The notes beneath the pieces were generated by a model. That model saw nothing but the letters and a program-made list of their open reading frames with translations, was not told the DNA's origin and ran no database searches. The position numbers and the translations under genes are program-made. Shown here one piece after another: positions 36,447-45,880 of a DNA stretch of 64,000 nucleotides (the first letter of the stretch is position 1; every line of letters begins with the position of its first letter). Source of the stretch: Bradyrhizobium sp. DOA9 (GTDB taxonomy: Bacteria > Pseudomonadota > Alphaproteobacteria > Rhizobiales > Xanthobacteraceae). The stretch covers positions 2,345,725 through 2,409,724 of the forward strand of contig NZ_DF820425.1 in NCBI RefSeq assembly GCF_000617845.2, read 5' to 3'.

Positions 36447-36614
36447 GCGATCTCGGGCACGCGCAAGGGGGATGGAGCTAGCTCGATATAATAACGGAAT
36501 CAGGCGCCAAACGGGCAAATTCCATCGCAGATTCTTGTCCATAGATCGGGGAACACCGGTCCCGGTCAAGGCTATCGGCCAAAATCCCCCTTCAAGGTTA
36601 CTTCAGGCACGATT

Positions 36615-38000
36615 TTACCGCCCGCGTAGCCGGTCCAGCACGTCCGAGTTGGCAAAACCGTCGGCGGGGGCCCCGATCGAGGCCTGGAAGTTGCGCAGGG
36701 CTTCCCTGGTCTGGCCCCCGAACTGGCCGTCCGGGGTGCCCTTGTAGAAGCCGCGCTGGGCCAGCAGCTGCTGCAGCTCCAGCCGCTCGGTGCGCGACAG
36801 CTCGCGCTCCTGTCGCGGCCAAGGCTGCACGAAGGGCTGTCCCCCGCGCAGGCGGTCGGCGAAATGGCCGATCGCCAGCGCATAGGCCTCAGCCGGATTG
36901 TACTTCATGATGACGCGGTAATTCTGCAGCATCAGGAAGCCGGGTCCCTGGGCGCCGGCCGGTGCGAGCAGGTAGGCCTTGTCTGCCGGGTGCGGGAAAG
37001 GCTGGCCCGTCGGACGCTTGAGCCCGAGCTTCTCCCATTGCGCGATCGGCATCGCCTTGGCGCGGTCGGCCAGCATGTAGTTGAAGCCCTGCGGCACCAC
37101 GACCTCAAAGCCCCAGGTCTGGCCGGGCTGCCAGCCGTCCTTCTTCAGGTTGTTGGCGGTCGAGGCAATCAAATCGGTCGGATTGTCGACGACGTCGCGC
37201 CGGCCGTCGCCGTCGCCGTCCACCGCGAAGCGCTTGAACGCGGTCGGCATGAACTGGGTCGGGCCGAACGCGCCGGCCCAGGAGCCGCGCAGCTGCTCCG
37301 GCCTGAGATCGCCGCGGTTGAGAATCTCCAGCGCGGAGAGGAACTCGTCCTTGAAATAGGCCTGGCGGCGGCCGATGCAGGCGAGCGTCGCGGTCGATTG
37401 CAGCACGCTGCGGTCGCCCATCTGCGTCGAGTAATTGGACTCGATGCCCCAGATCGAGGCGATGATGTAACGGTCGACGCCTGTGGCCTTCTCGGTCGCG
37501 TCGAACTGCGCCTTGTATTTGGCGAGGACCTCGCGGCCCTTGGCGAGGCGGTTGTCGTTCACCAGGATGTCGAGATAGTCCCAGATCGACTTGGTGAATT
37601 CCGGCTGCGAATCCATCAGGTCCATGATGCGCAGGTCGGGCGAGAGCCCGGCGGTGAAGCGCTGGAAGTTTTCCTGCGTGACGCCGCGCCGTGCGGCATC
37701 GGGCCACATCGCAGCAACGCAATTGTTGAAGTTGCCGGCAGCCTCGCGGATCGCGGCAGCCGTCATCAAGGGATGGCCGGAGGCGCCGTCCTCGCCGCTC
37801 CATGGCAAAGCGCCCGCCGGCGCGCCGCTCGGGCCAGGCGAGGGCTGCGCGGGTGCCGGGTTCGATCCCGAGAAGATGCCGCCGAACAGGTTGGACAGGC
37901 CGTTCTGCGCCTGGGCGTGCGCGCCAGCCGGCAGCAGCAAAGCGGCCGCAACGACTGTTCCGCCAGCCCGTCTCGCCAGTCCTGCAATTGATTGCATCAT
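36615..38000 (-). CDS. Lytic murein transglycosylase (MltB/SLT_2) with peptidoglycan-binding domain
   Basis: A 461-residue periplasmic enzyme that cleaves peptidoglycan. A signal peptide ends near AGAHAQA (about 30). The catalytic SLT_2 domain (about 75-370) has the acid Glu in SIWGIESNYSTQMG, FGPTQFMPTAF, and the calcium-like DGDGDGRRD loop common in MltB. A PG_binding_1 domain (about 400-458; LQQLLAQRGFYKGTPDGQFG) ends the protein. It lies 168 bp from the SGNH gene on the same strand, perhaps jointly concerned with the cell wall. Confidence 0.93.
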   Translation of the reverse strand: MMQSIAGLARRAGGTVVAAALLLPAGAHAQAQNGLSNLFGGIFSGSNPAPAQPSPGPSGAPAGALPWSGEDGASGHPLMTAAAIREAAGNFNNCVAAMWPDAARRGVTQENFQRFTAGLSPDLRIMDLMDSQPEFTKSIWDYLDILVNDNRLAKGREVLAKYKAQFDATEKATGVDRYIIASIWGIESNYSTQMGDRSVLQSTATLACIGRRQAYFKDEFLSALEILNRGDLRPEQLRGSWAGAFGPTQFMPTAFKRFAVDGDGDGRRDVVDNPTDLIASTANNLKKDGWQPGQTWGFEVVVPQGFNYMLADRAKAMPIAQWEKLGLKRPTGQPFPHPADKAYLLAPAGAQGPGFLMLQNYRVIMKYNPAEAYALAIGHFADRLRGGQPFVQPWPRQERELSRTERLELQQLLAQRGFYKGTPDGQFGGQTREALRNFQASIGAPADGFANSDVLDRLRGR

Positions 38001-38202
38001 ATTCCACCCGTCGGCCTGAAACCCGCCACAGGAGGCCTGGTCAGCGTTGCCAATAGCTTAACAAAGGTGAAATTTTGGTGACGGCCTTTTTCTCATCTCC
38101 GTCGGGGCAAGGCCCCACATCCGCCTTTGTTGGCGGCTGCAAACAGGCTAGCAAGAATGCCATTGCTCCCGTCCAAGTGCCCCAAGGTATTCGATCGGTC
38201 CC

Positions 38203-39078
38203 ATGAAGATTCGCAAAGCCGTATTCCCCGTCGCCGGTCTCGGCACCCGTGTCCTGCCTGCCACCAAGGCGATGCCGAAGGAAATGCTGACCATCGTCGA
38301 CAAGCCGCTGATCCAGTACGTCTATGACGAGGCGCGGGAGGCCGGGATCGAGCACTTCATCTTCGTCACCGGCCGTAACAAGAGTGTCATCGAAGACCAT
38401 TTCGACCGGATGTACGAGCTCGACGCCACGCTGGCCGCGCGCGGCAAGAAGGCCGAGCAGGACGTCCTGGCGCAGAACCAGCCCGAAGCCGGTGCGGTCA
38501 GCTTCACCCGCCAGCAGGCGCCGCTCGGCCTCGGTCACGCGGTCTGGTGCGCGCGCGACATCGTCGGCAACGAGCCGTTCGCGGTGGTGCTGCCGGACGA
38601 GCTCGTGCTCAATACGCCCGGCTGCCTGAAGCAGATGATCGAAGCGGCTTCCTCGGTCGGCGAGAAATCCAACCTGGTCGCGGTCGAGGCGGTGCCTGAT
38701 CATCTCACCCATCAATACGGCATCTGCGGCGTCGGCAAGCGCACCGGCAAGATGTTCGAGGTCGACGGCATGGTCGAGAAGCCGGCCAAGGGCACCGCGC
38801 CCTCCAACCTCTCGATCACCGGCCGCTACATCCTGCAGCCCGAGATATTCAAGATCCTGGAGACTCAGGAGCGCGGCGCCGGTGGCGAGATCCAGCTCAC
38901 CGACGCCATGATCGGGCTTGCCAAGACGCAGAAATTCTACGGCGTCGAGTTCGAAGGCGAGCGCCATGATTGCGGCTCCAAGCCCGGCTTCCTGCGCGCC
39001 AACATCGCATACGGCTTGAAGCGCCCCGAACTGCGCGATGGGCTGATCGCGGAGATGAAGAAGTATCTGGGGCAGTAG
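38203..39078 (+). CDS. galU: UTP-glucose-1-phosphate uridylyltransferase
   Basis: Makes UDP-glucose for polysaccharides and glucans. The 291-residue protein has the nucleotide-binding motif GLGTRVLPATKAMPKEML at about 10-27, FVTGRNKSVIEDHFD, and HDCGSKPGFL near the C-terminus. Length matches GalU. It stands alone, with palindromic repeats downstream. Its product may feed OpgC-modified glucans and exopolysaccharide, but this link is only metabolic. Confidence 0.95.
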   Translation: MKIRKAVFPVAGLGTRVLPATKAMPKEMLTIVDKPLIQYVYDEAREAGIEHFIFVTGRNKSVIEDHFDRMYELDATLAARGKKAEQDVLAQNQPEAGAVSFTRQQAPLGLGHAVWCARDIVGNEPFAVVLPDELVLNTPGCLKQMIEAASSVGEKSNLVAVEAVPDHLTHQYGICGVGKRTGKMFEVDGMVEKPAKGTAPSNLSITGRYILQPEIFKILETQERGAGGEIQLTDAMIGLAKTQKFYGVEFEGERHDCGSKPGFLRANIAYGLKRPELRDGLIAEMKKYLGQ

Positions 39079-39085
39079 CTCCCGC

Positions 39086-39208
39086 CGTCATTGCGAGCCA
39101 ACGGGTCCGCGCGAAGCGCGGCCCGATGACAGGCTCCGCGAAGCAACCCAGAATCTTTCCGCGGAGAAAGTCTGGATTGCTTCGTCGCAAGAGCTCCTCG
39201 CAATGACG
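39086..39208. repeat. CGTCATTGCGAG-type palindromic repeat, copy 2
   Basis: Same arms as copies at 31439 and 46640, with a left-arm insertion of about 35 bases (39096-39135) carrying its own GCGAAGCGCGG segment. It begins 8 bp after galU. Confidence 0.8.
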
Positions 39209-39224
39209 ACGGCGAAAGAGCGCC

Positions 39225-40721
39225 TCACGCCACCAGCGACAGCGGCGGCAGGCTGGCCACCACCGACTGATTGCGCCCACCGGCCTTGGCGGCATAGAGC
39301 GCCTTGTCGGCGGCGGCAACCAGCAGCGGCCAGTCCATGCCGGCGGCGGGGACGAGGCTGGCGATGCCGCAGGACACCGTCGACATCGCCTGATCGTCGG
39401 ACCAGCCCTGCACCTTGAGGCGGATCATCTCCGCCACCTTGAAGGCGTCGGCGGCCGAGGTGTTCGGCAGCAGCACCGCGAATTCCTCGCCGCCATAGCG
39501 CGCCGCGCAATCGCCGGCGCGGCTCACCGAATCGGAAATGCAGATGGCGATGCCGACCAGCACCTGGTCGCCGGCCTGGTGGCCGAACGTGTCGTTGTAG
39601 GCCTTGAAGTGATCGGCATCGATCATGAGCAGCGCGATCGGCGCCTTCTGGCGCATCGCGCGGCGCCATTCGACGTCGATGACGGAATCGAACTTGCGGC
39701 GGTTCTTCAGCCCGGTGAGCGCATCCGTCGTCGCCATCTCCTCGAGCTTGCGCTCGGCCTCGGCGCGCCGGCCGATCTCGCGCGCGAGCACGAGCGTCGA
39801 TCCCAGCACGAACAGGATGAGTGCCAGCACCACGGCGCCCATGCGCAGCGCCTCCTTCTGCCAGAGCGCGAACACCGCGGCCAAAGGCTTGCCGGCAACC
39901 ACGAACAACGGACCATTGTTCTTGCTGCGGACATAGAGTCGCGGCGTCGAATCGACCGGGCCCTGCCCCGAATAGGAGGCCCCGACCCTGAGATTGTCGG
40001 CCTTCCAGTTCTGGCGGTCGTTCAGGTTCGTGCCGATGACGTCGAGATCGAACGGCCGCCGCATGATGATGGTGCGGTCGCGCTTGAGCACGGTGATGGT
40101 GTCGGCGGGGTCGAGGTTGAGCCGGTCGAAGAATTCGTGGAAATAGCTGAAGCGGATCGAGCCGGCGACGACGCCCATGAAGCCGCCGTCCGCGTCGCTG
40201 ATGCGCCGGCTCAGCACGATCGAGTAGGCGCCGCGAAACAGCATCGGACGGCTGATGTACAGCCCCGCGTCGGGATTGTCGCGGTGAACCCTGAAATACT
40301 CTTCCTCGCTGCGGTCTTCCGGCAGCGGATCGAGCGTGGAGGCATCGATGGTCAGCCGGCCTTCGGCGTCGAACACCTGGACGGCGCCGAAATGCCTGGC
40401 AGTGGTGGCGTGGTCGAACAGGATCAGGTGACGGATCGACTTGGAGACCGTCGCCAGCTCCGGCAGCAGCATGTTGCTGGCGACCGCCTTCAGCGACAGA
40501 TCGTAGATCTCGACGTTGCGGCTGACGTCGGACTCGATCGTGGTCGCGAGGTTCTCGAGCGTCTGGCGGGCGAGCGCCTCCTCGCCGCGGCGCATGTCGA
40601 GCATGACGTTGACGCAAATGGCGGAAAAGCCGATCACCGTCACCACGGACGAGATGATCAGCAGCTTCGCCGAGATCCGCCACGGCCGACGGGCCGCAGC
40701 GTCGCGCCATCCAGAGAACAT
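39225..40721 (-). CDS. Membrane diguanylate cyclase (GGDEF)
   Basis: Makes cyclic di-GMP. The 498-residue protein has a membrane segment at about 19-41, a periplasmic cache-like sensor region (about 45-285), a second membrane segment at about 294-316, and a GGDEF domain (about 335-490). The active site RYGGEEF is intact, and the inhibitory I-site RAGD (RxxD) lies exactly five residues before it, so product inhibition is expected. ATG 40721 has a CAGGAG site; an in-frame extension to 40793 is not supported. Confidence 0.92.
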   Translation of the reverse strand: MFSGWRDAAARRPWRISAKLLIISSVVTVIGFSAICVNVMLDMRRGEEALARQTLENLATTIESDVSRNVEIYDLSLKAVASNMLLPELATVSKSIRHLILFDHATTARHFGAVQVFDAEGRLTIDASTLDPLPEDRSEEEYFRVHRDNPDAGLYISRPMLFRGAYSIVLSRRISDADGGFMGVVAGSIRFSYFHEFFDRLNLDPADTITVLKRDRTIIMRRPFDLDVIGTNLNDRQNWKADNLRVGASYSGQGPVDSTPRLYVRSKNNGPLFVVAGKPLAAVFALWQKEALRMGAVVLALILFVLGSTLVLAREIGRRAEAERKLEEMATTDALTGLKNRRKFDSVIDVEWRRAMRQKAPIALLMIDADHFKAYNDTFGHQAGDQVLVGIAICISDSVSRAGDCAARYGGEEFAVLLPNTSAADAFKVAEMIRLKVQGWSDDQAMSTVSCGIASLVPAAGMDWPLLVAAADKALYAAKAGGRNQSVVASLPPLSLVA

Positions 40722-40866
40722 TGTTCGCTCCTGTCCATAGTGGATGCGCCCGAAAGCTTGAGTAGTGTTTAAGCCGCGACGGCGCTGCCGCAATGAGTTA
40801 AGAATCGGTTTATGCGGCTGACGGTTTCGAGCAGCCTGACCCTTCGCCCCTGACGAGAGGACGAGT

Positions 40867-41130
40867 GTGAACGACTACGACGCGTTGCGCGATTATCTGC
40901 TGCGGCAGAAGCAGGAGGAGCTCGTGCTGAGCTTCGATCAGATCGAGGAGATCATCGGCGCGGCGCTGCCGCGCGCGGCCCAGCGTGCCTCGTGGTGGGA
41001 CAGCCTGCGCAGCCCCGACATCCAGATGCCGCAACGCGAAGCCTGTCTCGCCGCCGGCTTCGTGGCGACGCGCATGCCGGACGGCCAGAGCGTGCGGTTT
41101 ACAAGGCGGAAGAACGACAGGCGGCGGTAG
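40867..41130 (+). CDS. DUF7662-like small protein
   Basis: An 87-residue protein (starts with a GTG; MNDYDALRDYLLRQKQEELV, then LSFDQIEEIIGAALPRAAQ and RASWWDSL, AWLEAG-like ACLAAGFVATRM). It resembles the DUF7662 family of small proteins with a conserved SFDQIEEIIG segment. Function unknown. It lies between two minus-strand cyclic-di-GMP genes on the opposite strand; a role with them is not indicated. Confidence 0.65.
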   Translation: MNDYDALRDYLLRQKQEELVLSFDQIEEIIGAALPRAAQRASWWDSLRSPDIQMPQREACLAAGFVATRMPDGQSVRFTRRKNDRRR

Positions 41131-41175
41131 CGCGGCTGGCGACGCTGCCCACCCTCCAGGGGAGGGTAAGAGAGC

Positions 41176-44052
41176 CTAGCTCGCCGCTTCGAGCCGGACT
41201 TCCGTCAGCAGCCGCATCGCCGCGTCGGCATCCATCGGCTCGCCGAAGGCAAAGCCTTGCGCGTATTCGCAGCCCATCTGGTAGAGCTCGACGGCGTCCG
41301 AATCCGTTTCGGCGCCCTCGGCGACGACGTCCATGCCGAGATCGTGCGCGAGCGCGATGATCGACTTCAGGATCACGGGGCGGGTGCCGCGGCTGGTGGT
41401 GCGCACGAACGACTGGTCGATCTTGATGGTGTCGAACGGGAAGCGCTGCAGATAGGCCAGCGAGGAATGGCCGGTGCCGAAATCGTCGAGCGACAGCCCG
41501 GTGCCGAGCTCGCGGATCCGGGTCAGCATCTGCGCGGCGTGCTCCGGATTCTCCATCACCAGCGATTCCGTCAGCTCGAGCTTGAGCGTGCCGCGGGCCA
41601 CCGAGGAGCGCGACAGCACGGTGCGGATGTCGTGGATGAGGTCATGGCGCAGCAGCTGCCGCGACGAGACGTTGACGGAGGCGAAGATCGGCTCGCGCGA
41701 ACGCATCGCGCGCTGCCACACCGAAAGCTGCTTGGCGGTCTGGTCGAGCACGAACATGCCGAGGTCGACGATCAGGCCGGTCTCTTCCGCAATCGTGATG
41801 AACTCCGAGGGCGCCATGCGTCCGAGCTTCGGATGATCCCAGCGCGCCAGCGCCTCGAAGCCGGCGACGGAGCGATCCTCCAGCCGCACGATCGGCTGGT
41901 ACAGGATCGTGATCTCGTGGCGCTCGATGGCGCGGCGCAATTCGCTCTCCAAGGTCAGGCGATCGGTCTTCCGCGCGCGCATCGCCGGCTTGTAGACGTC
42001 GATGCGGTCGCCGCCGATGCGCTTGGAGTGGTACATCGCCAGCTCGGCGTCCTTGATGATCTCGTCCGTGAGCTGGGTTTGCGGATCGGACAGCGCGAGG
42101 CCGATCGAGGCCGTGAGGAAGATCTCGCGATCGTTGAAGGCGATCGGCGCGCGGATGGTCTTGCGGATGGTCTCGGCGAAGGCGGTGATGCGGGCCGGGT
42201 CCTGCTCCGAGAGCAGGATCAGGCCGAACTGGTCGCCGGCCATCCGGGCCAGCGTGTCCTGCGGCTTCAGGATGCGGGTGAGCCGGCGGGCGAGGGTGAG
42301 CAGGATCGAATCGCCGACCGCAATCCCGACGGAATCGTTGACCTGCTTGAAGCGGTCGAGGTCGATCACCATCAGCGTCGGCCGCAGCGTCGGCATGGTC
42401 TTGGCGAAATGCGCGACCGCACCCAGCCGGTCCATGAACAGCTTGCGGTTGGGCAGGCCGGTGAGATTGTCATGCACGGAATCGTGCAGCAGGCGCTCCT
42501 CGGCGTTGCGCAGCTCGGTGACGTCGGTCAGCGTGCCGACCACGCGCGAGACCTCGCCGTCCGAGCCGACCACCGGGCGCGCTTTCAGCGCGAACCACAT
42601 GAAATGGCCGTCCGGGGTGCGCAGGCGGAAATCCTGCACCAGGCGGCCGCGGCGCTGGTCGAGCACGCTGTCAAGCGCGGCGCGGAAACGGTCCTGGTCG
42701 AGTGGATGCAGCACCTCGAGCCAGGAGGCAGCCGGGCCTTCCAGCGTGCCGCGCTTCAGCCCGAGCAGGGCTTCGGTCTCGGGGCTGGTGAACACCTTGT
42801 CGGCGGAAACGTCCCAATCCCAGATCAGGTCGCCCGAGCCGGCCAGCGCCAGCGCGCGACGCTCGATGTCGGAGACGACGCCGGTCGAGGCGCCGCCGCC
42901 GGCAAAGGCGTGCTGCATCACCGTGAAGCCGATCAGCATCACGATCAGCACGAGACCGCCGAGCAGGGCCGGGCCGACGATGTCGTTGGTGACGGAGCCG
43001 GCCACCGTCATGCCGGCCGCGACCACCCAGACCACCAGGAGGAACCAGGTCGGGATCAGCAGCACGGCGCGGTCGAAGCCGTGGGTGGAGAGATAGACGA
43101 TCAGCGCAAAGCCGGCGAAGGCGATCAGCACCAGCGAGATGCGGGCGATGCCGGAGGCCACCGCCGGATCGAACAGCGCGAGCGCCACCAGTGAGCCGAG
43201 GAAGGCAAGCCAACCGACCGTGATGTGCGAATAGCGCACATGCCAGCGGCTGAGATTGAGATAGGCGAACAGGAACACCAGCAGCGTCGCCGCCAGGATC
43301 GCTTCGCCCGCCGCGCGCCAGATGCGCTCGGCGTTGTTCGACATGTCGAGCACCTTGCCCCAGAAGCCGAAATCGACGCCGATATAGACCAGCACCGCCC
43401 AGGCCAGCGCGGCTGCGGCCGGGAACATGATGCTGCCCTTCACCACGAACAGGATGGTCAGCACCAGCGCCAGCAGGCCGGAGATGCCGATCACGATGCC
43501 CTGGTACAGCGTGAAGGAGTTGACCTTGTCCTTGTAGGCTTCCGGCTCCCACAGATAGAGCTGCGGCAGCTTGTCGGTGCGCAGCTCGGCGACGAAGGTG
43601 ACGACGGCGCCGGGGTCGAGCGTGATGCGGAACACGTCGGCGGTGGCGCTCTCCTGCCGTTCCGGCCGGTCGCCGATCGAGGGCGTGATGGTGGCGATGC
43701 GCGACAGGCCGAGATCGGGCCAGAGCAGTCCCGAGGAGACGATGCGGTAATGCGGCGCGACGATCAGGCGGTCGAGCTGGTCGTCGGTGTTGTTGGCGAG
43801 CGCGAACACCACCCAGTTCTGGCCGCCTTCGCGAGCGCGCACCTCGATGCGGCGGACGATGCCGTCGGTGCCGGGCGCGGTGGAGACCTGGATGCGATCG
43901 GCATCGCTGCGCTGATGCTCGAGCACGCTGGTGAGGTCGATCGCGGGCGCGTCGCTACGGACGCTGACGGCGTCGAGCGCGCGCGCGGGATACGCGGCGA
44001 CGAGAATCATGAGGCCCAGCGCGATGGGCGCGAGGCACCTGATCAGACGCAA
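41176..44052 (-). CDS. Putative c-di-GMP phosphodiesterase: 7TM sensor, PAS, degenerate GGDEF, EAL
   Basis: A 958-residue membrane sensor. After a signal peptide (about 1-25) and an extracellular region (to about 180) come about seven membrane helices (to about 380), a PAS domain (about 405-515), a GGDEF domain (about 525-680) and an EAL domain (about 695-945). The cyclase motif is AGDQF instead of GGDEF, so that domain is probably inactive. EAL is intact: FEALARW, ELTES, DDFGTGHSSL, KIDQSF, EGAET. It probably degrades c-di-GMP, maybe with GTP-binding control. Starts at TTG with a GGAGAA site. It faces the cyclase gene at 39225. Confidence 0.88.
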   Translation of the reverse strand: MRLIRCLAPIALGLMILVAAYPARALDAVSVRSDAPAIDLTSVLEHQRSDADRIQVSTAPGTDGIVRRIEVRAREGGQNWVVFALANNTDDQLDRLIVAPHYRIVSSGLLWPDLGLSRIATITPSIGDRPERQESATADVFRITLDPGAVVTFVAELRTDKLPQLYLWEPEAYKDKVNSFTLYQGIVIGISGLLALVLTILFVVKGSIMFPAAAALAWAVLVYIGVDFGFWGKVLDMSNNAERIWRAAGEAILAATLLVFLFAYLNLSRWHVRYSHITVGWLAFLGSLVALALFDPAVASGIARISLVLIAFAGFALIVYLSTHGFDRAVLLIPTWFLLVVWVVAAGMTVAGSVTNDIVGPALLGGLVLIVMLIGFTVMQHAFAGGGASTGVVSDIERRALALAGSGDLIWDWDVSADKVFTSPETEALLGLKRGTLEGPAASWLEVLHPLDQDRFRAALDSVLDQRRGRLVQDFRLRTPDGHFMWFALKARPVVGSDGEVSRVVGTLTDVTELRNAEERLLHDSVHDNLTGLPNRKLFMDRLGAVAHFAKTMPTLRPTLMVIDLDRFKQVNDSVGIAVGDSILLTLARRLTRILKPQDTLARMAGDQFGLILLSEQDPARITAFAETIRKTIRAPIAFNDREIFLTASIGLALSDPQTQLTDEIIKDAELAMYHSKRIGGDRIDVYKPAMRARKTDRLTLESELRRAIERHEITILYQPIVRLEDRSVAGFEALARWDHPKLGRMAPSEFITIAEETGLIVDLGMFVLDQTAKQLSVWQRAMRSREPIFASVNVSSRQLLRHDLIHDIRTVLSRSSVARGTLKLELTESLVMENPEHAAQMLTRIRELGTGLSLDDFGTGHSSLAYLQRFPFDTIKIDQSFVRTTSRGTRPVILKSIIALAHDLGMDVVAEGAETDSDAVELYQMGCEYAQGFAFGEPMDADAAMRLLTEVRLEAAS

Positions 44053-44205
44053 GGTCAGTTCTCCGCGTTCGACGCAAACTCGTCAGTGCAAGGCGAATTT
44101 AGAAGGCGATGTCAGACCGGACCGATGTGGTTCGGTGCGTCGCGATAGATGCCACGAAAGCGAGGAAAATCAAAGGGTTTCCGGTTTGCCCTGTGGGCCA
44201 GCGGC

Positions 44206-45204
44206 CTAGGCCTCCAACACAATTTTGCCAATATGTGCGCTGGTTTCCATGCGCCGGTGCGCGTCAGCCGCCTTTTCCAGCGGGAAAGTGCTGTCCATCA
44301 CCGGCTTGATGCGGCCTTCGCGCAAGAGCGGCATCACTTTCTGCTCGATCGCGGCCACCATGGCCGCCTTGTCCGCATTACTACGGGGGCGCAAGGTCGA
44401 GCCGGTATGGGTCAGGCGCTTGACCATCACCTTGGCGATGTTGACGCTGACCTTGGGGCCGTTGAGGGTCGCGATCTGGACGATGCGGCCGTCGACCGCG
44501 GCGGCATCATAATTGCGATCGACATACTCGCCGGCGACCATGTCGAGGATCAGGTTGACGCCGACATTGTTGGTCTCAGCCTTGACCACGGCGACGAAGT
44601 CTTCGCTCTTGTAGTTGATGGCGCGGTCGGCCCCCAGCTTGAGGCAGGCGTCGATCTTGTCCTGCGATCCCACGGTGACGAACACTTTTGCGCCGAAGGC
44701 TTTCGCGAGCTGGATCGCCATGGTGCCGATGCCGGATGAGCCGCCATGGATCAGTAGCGTTTCGCCGGCCTTGAGGACGCCGCGTTCGAACACATTGTGC
44801 CAGACCGTCATCAGGGTTTCCGGCAGCGCGCCGGCCTCCTTGATCGACAGCGCCGGCGGCACGCTCATCGCCTGGGCATCCTGCGCGATGCAGTACTGCG
44901 CATAGCCGCCGCCGGCGACCAGCGACATCACCTTGTCGCCGACCTTGTGCCGCTTGGCGTTGCTGCCGACCGCAACCACCTCGCCCGCAATCTCCAGGCC
45001 CGGCAGGTCGCTGGCGCCCGGCGGCGGCGGATAGGCTCCGGAGCGCTGCGCGACGTCCGGCCGGTTGACGCCGGCAGCTTCGACCTTGACCAGGATCTCG
45101 TCGGGACCAGGCTGCGGAACGCTGCGTTGTTCCGGCACCAGCACCTCCGGTCCGCCGGGCTTGGAAATGGCGACCACGGTCATTTGCGCGGGCAGCTTGT
45201 CCAT
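44206..45204 (-). CDS. NAD(P)H-dependent quinone oxidoreductase (zeta-crystallin-like)
   Basis: A 332-residue zinc-independent medium-chain dehydrogenase of the quinone oxidoreductase family. Motifs: AAGVNRPDVAQRSGAYPPPP in the N-terminal part, and the NADPH-binding LIHGGSSGIGTMAIQLAK (about 145-162). No zinc ligands are visible. ATG 45204 has an AAGGAC site; longer upstream frames are not supported. It is divergent from the DUF1192 gene. Confidence 0.9.
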   Translation of the reverse strand: MDKLPAQMTVVAISKPGGPEVLVPEQRSVPQPGPDEILVKVEAAGVNRPDVAQRSGAYPPPPGASDLPGLEIAGEVVAVGSNAKRHKVGDKVMSLVAGGGYAQYCIAQDAQAMSVPPALSIKEAGALPETLMTVWHNVFERGVLKAGETLLIHGGSSGIGTMAIQLAKAFGAKVFVTVGSQDKIDACLKLGADRAINYKSEDFVAVVKAETNNVGVNLILDMVAGEYVDRNYDAAAVDGRIVQIATLNGPKVSVNIAKVMVKRLTHTGSTLRPRSNADKAAMVAAIEQKVMPLLREGRIKPVMDSTFPLEKAADAHRRMETSAHIGKIVLEA

Positions 45205-45322
45205 GATGTGTCCTTGAGCAAAGGTGCGGGAGGAAACGAAGCCCTTGCTTAGCCAGCGCGGTGCAGGCTGGCAACCGCCTTGGGCCGTGTGGTCCGGTGC
45301 GCGGACGAGAGGAGGAACGACG

Positions 45323-45514
45323 ATGCCGGTGGAAGACGACGACCGCCCGCGCAAGAAGATCAGCCATGAGATTGGACAGGACCTCTCGCTCTTGTCGGTG
45401 GAGGAACTGACCGAGCGCGTCGCGCTGCTCAAGACCGAGATCGCAAGGCTGGAAGAAGCCGCCACCAGGAAGCGCGCCTCGCGCGATGCGGCCAACAGTA
45501 TTTTCAAGTCGTAG
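45323..45514 (+). CDS. DUF1192 protein
   Basis: A 63-residue protein of the DUF1192 family (MPVEDDDRPRKKISHEIGQD, then LSLLSVEELTERVALLKTEI), a short helical, coiled-coil-forming protein found next to rcdA in alphaproteobacteria. It has a GAGAGGAGGA site. Longer frames upstream are spurious. Function unknown. Confidence 0.88.
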   Translation: MPVEDDDRPRKKISHEIGQDLSLLSVEELTERVALLKTEIARLEEAATRKRASRDAANSIFKS

Positions 45515-45529
45515 GAATTCACGACGCTC

Positions 45530-45596
45530 GTGTCCCGGACGCGGTGCGACACGCAGTGACGCTCCGCAGAGCCAGGACCCATGCCTCTCCAAAGCC
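45530..45596. repeat. Half copy of CCGGACGCG-type palindromic repeat
   Basis: This stretch has one arm and the GCAGAGCC-GGACCCA block of the repeat family found at 34595 and 51010, but the second half is missing. It sits in a 605-bp gap without a known gene (45515-46119) that also holds the larger repeat at 45607 and the candidate sRNA at 45881. Confidence 0.65.
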
Positions 45597-45606
45597 ATCT
45601 CGCCTT

Positions 45607-45767
45607 GTCATTCCGGGACGGCGCGGAGCGCCGAGCCCGGTATCCATAACCACCAGCCGTTGAAACTGGCAGGCGGGCCACTCCATCGTCCTGGGGTTAT
45701 GGATTCTCAGATGCGCAATTGCGCATCGTAGCTCGCGACTTCGTCGCGCTCCGGAATGATGAAGAGC
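45607..45767. repeat. CATTCCGGG-type palindromic repeat with GATGCGCAATTGCGCAT core
   Basis: Arms GTCATTCCGGGACGGCGCGG and CGCGCTCCGGAATGATGA bracket ATCCATAACC / GGTTATGGAT and the perfect palindrome ATGCGCAATTGCGCAT. The last element is shared with 58136-58261. Confidence 0.75.
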
Positions 45768-45831
45768 GTTGTTCCGCACTACATTCGGCCACTGGCCGAC
45801 ATGGCTAACGAAATCTCAAAAAATTAGCTCG

Positions 45832-45846
45832 TTTACTTCGGATTAA
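45832..45846 (+). promoter_or_regulatory. CtrA-like binding site (one mismatch)
   Basis: TTTA, seven bases, TTAA, one mismatch from the CtrA consensus TTAA-N7-TTAA. It lies 35-49 bp before the candidate sRNA, near a -35 position. The local AT content makes a chance match possible. Confidence 0.35.
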
Positions 45847-45880
45847 GCTTTCGGGTTTATGACTGGAACTGTCCTCGTTT

